From Theocolax elegans (taxonomy: Eukaryota; Arthropoda; Insecta; Hymenoptera; Cerocephalidae), in contig CM047427.1 of assembly GCA_026168455.1 (NCBI GenBank), forward strand, positions 39,064,905 to 39,128,904: a DNA stretch of 64,000 nucleotides. The letters run 5' to 3'. This document shows positions 55,188-64,000 of the stretch, piece by piece. Position 1 is the stretch's first letter; every line of letters starts with the position of its first letter. The notes beneath the pieces were generated by a model. It saw only the letters and a list, made by a program, of their open reading frames with translations, made no database searches and was not told where the DNA came from. Both the position numbers and the translations under genes were made by a program.

Positions 55188-55343
55188 ATGTCAAACAACC
55201 ACCAGTCGAGCAAAGAAACTCAAACCGTTAACACGGAAGAGCATTCTTTTCCTAAAAAGTCTAGGACTAAAAGTTCGTGGAAAAAATTCAGTTGTATAAT
55301 TTTCTGCTGCTTTCAGAAAAATGGACGAAATTCTAAGCATTAA
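55188..55343 (+). CDS. Small basic ORF overlapping the capsid start
   Basis: 51 codons, ATG to TAA, hydrophilic then basic (KKSRTKSSWKKF) with a short cysteine/aromatic end (CIIFCCF). The last 23 bp overlap the start of the major capsid gene in another frame. It could be a small core or membrane-associated protein, or chance. Confidence 0.35.
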   Translation: MSNNHQSSKETQTVNTEEHSFPKKSRTKSSWKKFSCIIFCCFQKNGRNSKH

Positions 55344-56546
55344 ATCAGGTGTCGTTTTCGATGAGTCAATAGCTCATTACGAAATTCACGCACACCAACC
55401 ATACTCATCTGCAAACTTTAATAACAGTGATGAAATTCGCATTTCTATTCAACATCAAGATCTGTGTCTCCTGCCATCACGCAGCACAATACATGTATGT
55501 GGAAAATTGCAAAAAACAGGTGGAGGAGCATTAACTAACACTAGTTTCGTTAACAATGGCATTTGTCATCTGTTTGATGAAATTCGATACGAAATTAATG
55601 CGGTGGAGATAGATAAAAGTAAAAATGTGGGTTTAAGCAGTCTCATGAAAGGATGGACATTGTTTAATCCAAATCAAATTAACATGTTAGAAAATGCAGG
55701 ATGGCTTGGTAATCAAGAAATAACTAAAACTTTAATAGATGCAAACAAAAACTTTGACGTTACAATTCCTTTAAGTATGATTCTGGGCTTTGCTGAAGAT
55801 TATAAAAAAATTATAGTAAATATGAAGCATGAATTAATTCTCACAAGATCAAGAAGTGACTTGAATGCAATAATTCAGGAAGGTACCCTATCAAATAATG
55901 TTACTACTTATGAGGATTATCAATTAAACATAACAAAGATAGAATGGATGATGCCATATGTTATTGCATCCGATAAACAGAAAATTCAGATATTGAATTT
56001 TATTGGTAAAAATAATCCTATTTCTATGTGTTATCGTTCTTGGGAATTATTTGAATATCCTCTTCTTCCATCCACAAATAAACGTGTTTGGACTGTGCAA
56101 ACATCAAATCAATTGGAGAAACCACGTTTTGTCATTCTTGGATTACAGTCAAAGAAAAAAAATTTAAGATTTGCTAATGCAAGTCGCTTTGATCATTGTC
56201 AAATCAGCAATGTGAAACTTTTCTTGAATTCGCAATATTATCCATACAACAACCTGAATCTTGATATTAATAAGAATCAGTTCGCTATTCTCTATGATAT
56301 GTATGCTAATTTCCAAAAATCCTACTATAGAAGGGATCCACAGCCATTACTGACAAAGTCAGATTTTATAAGATATGAACCACTTATTGTTATTGATTGT
56401 TCACGTCAAAACGAATCTATAAGAGCGCACCCGTCGATGTGCGAATAGAATTCGAATCTAAAGCTGAATTTCCAGCTAATACTTCAGCTTACTGCATGAT
56501 CTTACATGATAATCCTATCAGTGGTGATGTGAAAAAACTTATCTAA
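55321..56546 (+). CDS. Major capsid protein (double jelly roll), 3' frameshift
   Basis: Open from ATG 55321 to 56448 (375 codons). Near 56428-56435 the conserved frame is left: from there another frame continues (VRIEFESKAEFPANTSAY) to TAA at 56544, giving the usual C-terminus. Landmarks: YEIHAHQPYSS, NGICHLFDEIRYEIN, LKNVGLSS-like KSKNVGLSSLMKGW and FWMPH-like IEWMMPYV. This is the hexon-type capsid protein of Polinton/adintovirus elements. One small indel separates an otherwise complete gene. Confidence 0.85.
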
Positions 56547-56630
56547 AATAGCACATGTATTTAAAAAAAAAAGAAATAATAAATAAAAAAAATAAAAAAC
56601 AAAAAAAAAAATAAAGAAAAAGTAGAAAAC
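56547..56630. other. A-rich tail with several AATAAA-like signals
   Basis: Runs of A with AATAAAT, AATAAAAAA and ATAAAG after the capsid gene; likely the polyadenylation region of the plus-strand cluster. Confidence 0.5.
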
Positions 56631-56792
56631 GCTATAGGCATTCTGGCATAAGGAGAGGGGAGCACGCTTTCCCTTTCCCTAGGATTCTGGATCACCGTCA
56701 GAGGTAGTGAGCCAGAATCCGTATGGGTTCTAGCTCACTGGCGGCGGAGAGGGGGGTGAGCCAGAACCCGTATGAGCCAGAATGCGTATAGC
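56631..56792. repeat. Hairpin-rich element
   Basis: Outer arms GCTATAGGCATTCTGGC and GCCAGAATGCGTATAGC (16 of 17 pair). Inside are GGATTCTGG/CCAGAATCC and GGGTTCTAGCTCAC/GTGAGCCAGAACCC. It may be a foldback MITE or a terminal structure of the provirus. Confidence 0.6.
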
Positions 56793-57082
56793 TTATCTAC
56801 TAAAGTATTATCAATATATCGCCAATATGTTTCGTGTCTTCCAAATTGTCAATACTACCGACGAATCGATGATCTTTTATTACCTCAAGTGGATCAAAAC
56901 ATGAATGAACGTCTGCCTTTGGTCATCCGAATAATTACTAAGATGCGTGACATAAATCCACGATTTCTCATAATACCGATTTTTAGTAAAGATATGATCC
57001 AATTAATTTTAATGATATCGATTTGTTCAGCATATACTAATATATTATAAAAAATCAGTTTAAAAATATTTGGTAAACGTAA
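56793..57082. other. Unassigned AT-rich sequence
   Basis: An open stretch of 92 codons (56772-57050) has no recognisable domain. No packaging-ATPase Walker motif is present on either strand. Confidence 0.4.
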
Positions 57083-57377
57083 ACATATTATAGATATACT
57101 ATAGCTAGATGATTCCCAGACTATTATAAAACTTCATCGAGGGTTCAGCTAGATTTTATTTTACACGGACTCGAAATTAACTTACTAGCAATATTATTGC
57201 TAATATATTACCAATATATTGCGAATTTATGGTAGTTATTCATTGGCCTTTTGTGTATTGAACACTCAATTCAATTCAACAGCCAGACTATTGCAATTAT
57301 TATCTTAAACATTTGAAACGAGTTTTCCAAAATATTTATTAAGTCTAAACACAATGAATTGTAATTTTAACGAAGTA
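57083..57377. repeat. ~295-bp direct repeat, left copy
   Basis: Almost identical (two differences by eye) to 59077-59371, and sits exactly at the 3' boundary of the jockey-type LINE. Interpreted as a very long target-site duplication. A third, diverged relative is at about 59575-59760. Confidence 0.85.
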
Positions 57378-59076
57378 GAAAAGAAAAAGGGGGGGATGGT
57401 GGGGCCCCTCCGTCGCCCCAACCAGTGAGGTACGTCCAGCCCGGAAGATTGTTTATATGTCCCCGTCGTGGATGAAATCCACGGCGGGAGGCATATCTCC
57501 AATCCCGTTACCTCTCCTTAAGAAGAAAAAATCGCGGGGGAGGTGAAAGTGCATTGCTAAAGTTAGCATTTTCGCACAATAATAAAAAGATGAGTTTACA
57601 GAACGTTTAGAGAAAGCAGAAGTAAGCAGAAGCTTACGTTAAGTAGGAAATAGCACTAGGCTGAAAAAACCTACTTGTATTAATGTGATAGTTGAAAGAA
57701 TGAAAAATGAGATGAAAGGTGGAATGGATATGAGGTTGAGTGGAAAAAGAAAGAGAAATAAGTAGACTATGTGATGGGGTGCATTGATGAACAGAGCAGG
57801 GCCATTCTACAGAGCTCCGGCTGGTTCTTCCGGCGAAATGCCTACGAGAAGCAGCCATCCACCCTGCATATGTTTCCTCCCCATCCCATCAATGTCAATT
57901 ACATAGATTTTATTTTTGAATGACGAAAGTTGTTCCTACGGGGCGGACAGAAAGTCCTTTGGTCGCGCATGTTTGTTTTTAGGATCGAATTCGTATTTAC
58001 CGAGGTTGTTTATTAGAGCGTATTTTGATTTCGCGGAGTTTTCGTAGAATTTTTCGGTCGCGGTTTTAATGAAATTATGTAAATATTCTATTTCGAGTTC
58101 TTTATGGATTAATGAATTTTTAGTGTACCGTATTGCGTTTGTTATTTTTCGTAAAGTTTTATTTTGGATTATTTGAAGTTTATAAATGTTTGTTTTACAC
58201 GTACCGCCCCAGACCGATGAGGCGTATGTTAGTATTGGTCGGATTAAGGCTTTATACATTATTATGCCGTTTTTTAGGTTTAGAGACGAGTGATTTCTTA
58301 AAAGCGGATTTAGTTTAGTTAAGACCCCCATGGCTTTGTTACGAACGTTAGTAGTGTGTTGTGTGTAGGTGAGTTTACGATCGAGTGTTACGCCGAGATA
58401 TTTTACCGCGGGTTTCCATTCTATTGGTGTTTTATCGAAGTTAGGTGGATTTAGGTTTGTGGTTGGCGCTCTCTTTTTAGAGAACATTATTGCTTCGGAT
58501 TTAGTCGCCTTGATTTTAATTTTCCATTTACTGCAGCATTGATGAATGTCGTTTAGCGCGTTGTTAAGTAATTTTACGATTTTTTCGTTACTTCGCGAGG
58601 TCGCGTAAATTACCGTGTCGTCCGCGTAGATCCCGATATTTACGTTGTCGGTCGAGGGTAGGTCGTTAATGTAAATTAAAAAGAGCATAGGTCCCAACAG
58701 GCTGCCCTGAGGGACTCCCGCTTTTATATTTTCGATTTGTTTGCGAAGGAGACCGTTTATCCAGACACTGTCGAAGGCTTTCTCGACGTCGAGAAGTACC
58801 GCCCCGGTGTTTCGTTTCCAGTTAAAGTTCCGAGTAATGTCTTCGGTTAGTCTAAGTATTTGGTGTTGTGTAGAATGAGCCTGTCGAAACCCGAATTGTT
58901 CCTGTCTGATCGTTAGGCGGTCAGTCATGTCGTCCCGAAGTCTATTGATGAGCAAGTGCTCGAATGCCTTGCTCATTGTGTTAAGGAGGCTAATTGATCT
59001 GTAGCTAGTCGGGAGGGTCGGGTCTTTGCCTGCTTTGGGAAACACCAAGACGGTCGCCGTTTTCCAGACGTCTGGG
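57378..59076 (-). mobile_element. jockey-type LINE, 5'-truncated
   Basis: Minus-strand LINE with RT and a ~550-bp 3' UTR ending CTTTTTCTTTTC at 57378. 5'-truncated at 59076. A perfect 12-bp-arm hairpin CCCGTCGTGGAT/ATCCACGGCGGG with one G-T pair (57463-57489) lies near the 3' end. Flanked on both sides by the ~295-bp direct repeat. Confidence 0.8.
57936..59076 (-). pseudogene. jockey-type LINE reverse transcriptase, internal deletion
   Basis: Frame 59048-57936 (370 codons) has YRSISLLNTMSKAFEHLLI, FGFRQAHSTQHQI, LLDVEKAFDSVW, AGVPQGSLLGPMLF, catalytic YADD in IGIYADDTVIYA, KYLGVTLDRKLTYTQH and RPILTYASSVWG, a classic jockey-clade order. About 30 residues expected between FDSVW..LLRKQ and the AGVPQGS motif are missing without loss of frame. 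Endonuclease and ORF1 were lost by 5' truncation. Confidence 0.85.
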
Positions 59077-59371
59077 ACATATTGTAGATATACTATAGCT
59101 AGATGATTCCCAGACTATTATAAAACTTCATCGAGGGTTCAGCTAGATTTTATTTTACACGGACTCGAAATTAACTTACTAGCAATATTATTGCTAATAT
59201 ATTACCAATATATTGCGAATTTATGGTAGTTATTCATTGGCCTTTTGTGTATTGAACACTCAATTCAATTCAACAGCCAGACTATTGCAATTATTATCTT
59301 AAACATTTGGAACGAGTTTTCCAAAATATTTATTAAGTCTAAACACAATGAATTGTAATTTTAACGAAGTA
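59077..59371. repeat. ~295-bp direct repeat, right copy
   Basis: Second copy of the flank, at the 5' boundary of the LINE. Right of it comes ACTTTTTTCGAGCACG, left of the other copy GGTAAACGTAA, so the homology stops exactly at the LINE ends. Confidence 0.85.
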
Positions 59372-59398
59372 ACTTTTTTCGAGCACGTTTGCTCTTGC

Positions 59399-59560
59399 AG
59401 TGCGGACGTCGGAGAGAGTCCGCGACGGGCTTACTCCGCGAGTACAAAATTTGATGAGCGCGAACGTCGGAGAGCGCCCGCGGCGGGGTTACTCCGCGAA
59501 CACAAAATTTGATGTGCGCGAACATCGGAGAGCGCTCGCGGTAGCATTATGTTTTTTAAA
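59399..59560. repeat. 58-bp GC-rich tandem repeat
   Basis: About 2.7 units of GTCGGAGAGCGC..CGCG..TTACTCCGCG..ACAAAATTTGAT. Unusually GC-rich for the window. Confidence 0.8.
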
Positions 59561-59574
59561 CGGAGAATTGAGAC

Positions 59575-59925
59575 TTGAGCTAAATTTCATTTTACACGGA
59601 CTAGGAATTATTTACCTAGCAATTTTATTGCCAATATCCTTGCAAAATTAATTAATATATTTCCAATATGTAGCGATATATCTTTATGGTAAACGTATTT
59701 ATTGGCTATATTGTACACAAAACTTAATTCAATTCAAAATTTTATTGTCTTAAAATTCGTCATAAAGGTTTCAATAAATTAATGTAAATACGATGAGATT
59801 AAAAACTGTAATAATCTCATATTTATAACGCACGCGTATCATAGATTTAGTAAGTAAATTAATAATAGTAGTAATGGATTTATTAGTCTGCGGTCTAATT
59901 CAAACTTAAATAAAAATCATTTCCT
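59575..59925. repeat. Diverged relative of the ~295-bp repeat and AT-rich sequence
   Basis: TTTTACACGGACT.G.AATT and CTAGCAAT.TTATTGC.AATAT match the direct repeats at about three-quarters identity. Beyond about 59760 nothing is recognised. Confidence 0.55.
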
Positions 59926-60203
59926 TGATTGTACATTTTATTCATACAATCAATCTCATAAATATATTTTGCGATTCATTCGCTTTCGCGATCTTCGCTT
60001 CTGCTATTTGCATTAGCTATGTGCAGGCGCCTCGGCCGCTTCGCTCGTTGACCTGTTGCATTAGTCTCGCGCGGCAACGCCGCTCACCTTTCTTCCCTAA
60101 TCCGGCCTCTGATTGGCCCATTTCAAAAATTAATTACGCCTCGCCTAATTAATATTTTTTAAAAATTCCGACGGGGTTATACTCGAATTAATTTTCTGAA
60201 TCG

Positions 60204-60246
<43 letters not shown>

Positions 60247-60282
60247 ACCTATGTTTCTGGATCACCCTGTATATATATATTT
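59926..60282. other. Unassigned sequence ending in (TA)n
   Basis: A moderately GC-rich stretch (60000-60110) without gene features, then (TA)n at 60207-60243 and a short CACCCTGTATATATA link. Confidence 0.4.
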
Positions 60283-60338
60283 TGAATTCTGAATTCTTAG
60301 ACACGGCGGCGAAATATTTATATATTATAGATATATAT
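60283..60338 (+). repeat. GAATTCTGAATTC/(CGG)n motif, copy 3
   Basis: Same block as at 32612-32668, again directly upstream of a foldback end. Confidence 0.8.
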
Positions 60339-60861
60339 GGGGTATTCCACGTGAAGTGGTCCGATCAAAATTTTAAAATGCACCAAATTTTGGGTACACA
60401 TTGCAAATGTTTTTCAGAATACAGAAAAAAATTTTTAGGTACTGGATTCTATTTGCTCAAAAGTTATTCTAACCTCAAAAAGTGAATTTTTTCTAGTTTT
60501 TTTCAATACCAGCTGAGTTTACCGCTATTTAACTCAAAATCTATCAACTTTTACTATAAAACATTATATGTAACATTCGTTGCTAACTATGTCTAGAATT
60601 TATCCTTCTGGGTTAGAATTTCTAATCTCAAGGTTAATGTTACATAAACTACATGTCAATATTCAACTTAAAAATAGTGTAAGTGCGCCACAATTGATTT
60701 TTTTATCCAAAGTCTAAAAAAAAGCTTGAAGCAATACCTTTCAAATGGTCTGTAGCATTTTTGGGGCCTTCAATTCTGTAAAAAGTTATGATAATTTAAA
60801 GAAAGACATAAAATTCATAAAAATTAACATGGTAATTCGCATTTAAATTTTTAAAAAAATT
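60339..60861 (+). mobile_element. Half foldback element (FB3 type)
   Basis: Matches the left arm of FB3 (32697-33215) from its terminus GGGGTATTCCACGTGAAGTG to the centre, with scattered differences. The second arm is missing; the composite VNTR element begins where the centre should be. Confidence 0.8.
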
Positions 60862-60867
60862 TCGAGT

Positions 60868-61790
60868 TTAATAATTAAGAGGCGAAGTCTCCGGTCTTTC
60901 TGTGACGTAATTTTTCTCCGGTATTTCTATGACGTAATTTTTCTCCGGTCTTTCTATGACGTCAATTTTCTCCGGCTATTTCGTTAAGTAAATGATGATG
61001 CCCCGATGACCTGGAGGACAGGATGGCGACCTGGACATCGTCTACAGGAAGTGACATTTTAAAAAAATAATTGTAGTTGTCCTCCTAGTAGATGATGCCC
61101 CGATGACATGGAGGTCAGGATGGCGACCTGGGCATCGTCTACAGGAAGTGACATTTTTAAAAAATAATTGTAGTTGTCCTCCTAGTAGATGATGCCCCGA
61201 TGACATGGAGGTCAGGATGGCGACCTGGGCATCGTCTACAGGAAGTGACATTTTTTTAAAAATAATTGTAGTTGTCGTCCTAGTAGATGATGCCCCGATG
61301 ACCTGGAGGTCAGGATGGCGACCTGGACATCGTCTACAGGAAGTGACATTTTTTTTAAAATAATTGTAGTTGTCGTCCTAGTAGATGATGCCCCGATGAC
61401 CTGGAGGTCAAGATGGCGACCTGGACATCGTCTACAGGAAGTGACTATTTTCAAAAATAATTGTAGTTGTCGTCCTAGTATATGATGCCCCGATGACCTG
61501 GAGGTCAGGATGGCGACCTGGACATCGTCTACAGGAAGTGACATTTTTTTAAAAATAATTGTAGTTGTCCTCCTAGTAGATTATGCCGCGATGACCTGGA
61601 GGTCAGGATGGCGACCTGGACATCGTCTACAGGAAGTGACATTTTTTTAAAAATAATTGTAGTTGTCGTCCTAGTAGATGATGCCCCGATGACCTGGAGA
61701 TCAGGATGGTGACCTGGACATCGTCTACAGGAAGTGACAATTTTTTAAAAAATAAATGTAGTTGTTCTTCTAGTAGATGATGCCCTGATA
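60868..61790. repeat. Composite VNTR element, copy 1
   Basis: Starts TAATAATTAAGAGGCGAAG, then about four 27- to 31-bp repeats (TTTTTCTCCGGTCTTTCTATGACGTAA), then about eight 98- to 99-bp units (GATGATGCCCCGATGACCTGG...GTCCTCCTAGTA). Frames are open across the array only because 99 is a multiple of three. Confidence 0.9.
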
Positions 61791-61840
61791 TATAATATAA
61801 TATAATATAATAAAATATATTATATATCTATATATTGTAG

Positions 61841-62090
61841 AATATTATTTTAAGCGCAACTATTGATGATTAAGTTTCAGCTATATTACTTTAATGTTAA
61901 AGTTTATACATATTTTGATTAATATTATTTTAAGCGCTACTAATGAAGGTTTTGTGGCAGCTATAGAATTTTAATTTGAAAGTGTATATATTTACCGTTT
62001 AACTTTATATTTAAGGGCTACTAAGATTGACTTAGTTGCAGCTATAGTGTTTTTATTCTAATATTATACATATTACAGTGTTGAAAAACG
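61841..62090. repeat. ~80-bp diverged tandem repeat
   Basis: Three units starting at 61841, 61921 and about 62003 share TTTAAGCGC.ACTA and GCAGCTATA. It lies just downstream of the Helitron helicase stop codon and may belong to that element's 3' region. Confidence 0.6.
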
Positions 62091-62227
62091 TAGTGTTTTA
62101 ATATGAAAAAATGTATAAATATTGCAATGTTTACTTATATCGTAATGTTTAAACGCTGCTATTAAAAATTGTTTTATTATATAATTTATTAAAAATTAAT
62201 TGCGTTGAAAATTTCTTTTTATATATA

Positions 62228-64000
<1,773 letters not shown>

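Noticed and set aside
61042..61544. Minus-strand frames repeating MSLPVDDVQVAILTS
   Set aside because: Open only because the repeat length is a multiple of three; no start-stop conservation outside the array.
60990..61790. CRISPR-like array of ~99-bp spaced repeats
   Set aside because: The whole unit repeats without unique spacers, and the context is a eukaryotic VNTR.

Overview
The window is non-coding-rich, AT-rich eukaryotic DNA, almost certainly from an arthropod and probably an insect. The evidence is GT-AG introns, AATAAA signals, tRNA- and 5S-derived SINEs, mariner, piggyBac-like and hAT-like elements, R1-, jockey- and CR1/L2-type LINEs, Helitron-like ends and a Polinton (Maverick/adintovirus-like) provirus. 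I found no convincing single-copy host gene. The species cannot be fixed from this sequence.

Layout. 0-2.4 kb: unassigned, with a hammerhead-like motif. 2.4-12.5 kb: two inverted, diverged copies of one DDE transposon. The left copy carries a tRNA-SINE and a nested TTAA-flanked MITE. The right copy carries a mariner and, inside its (AAT)n run, two tandem, internally deleted R1-clade LINEs. 12.5-15.2 kb: LINE endonuclease remnant and a Helitron-like element. 15.2-16.3 kb: a 5S-rRNA-derived SINE and a tRNA-Glu-like SINE among (TA)n tracts. 16.3-22.8 kb: an R1-clade LINE ('B', minus strand) split by a second R1-clade LINE ('C', plus strand) that ends in poly(T). 22.8-24.8 kb: Helitron-like and foldback fragments. 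24.8-29.4 kb: a full-length R1-clade LINE ('A') in an (AC)n microsatellite. 29.5-33.7 kb: three long hairpin (foldback) elements, each embedded in (TA)n. 33.7-43.7 kb: LINE RT remnant, a near-perfect 4,157-bp tandem duplication and a ~360-bp higher-order satellite.

43.9-56.6 kb holds the most interesting block, a Polinton/adintovirus-like provirus. It has a serine/arginine-rich spliced gene, an ORF broken by a hAT-type MITE, a decayed intron-containing protein-primed-type DNA polymerase B, a small conserved ORF, an intact retroviral-type integrase with chromodomain, a fibre-like protein, a conserved hypothetical protein, a PLA2-domain capsid protein, an adenain-like protease, a penton-like minor capsid protein and a double-jelly-roll major capsid protein. 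No packaging ATPase and no long terminal inverted repeats were found. Integration, capsid and maturation functions remain largely readable while replication is broken.

56.6-64 kb: a hairpin-rich segment, a jockey-type LINE flanked by ~295-bp direct repeats, GC-rich and AT-rich tandem repeats, half of a foldback element, two copies of a composite VNTR element, and the C-terminal part of a Helitron helicase cut by one VNTR copy. The genes do not form one pathway: the window is a nested record of transposition, and relative ages can be read from which element interrupts which.
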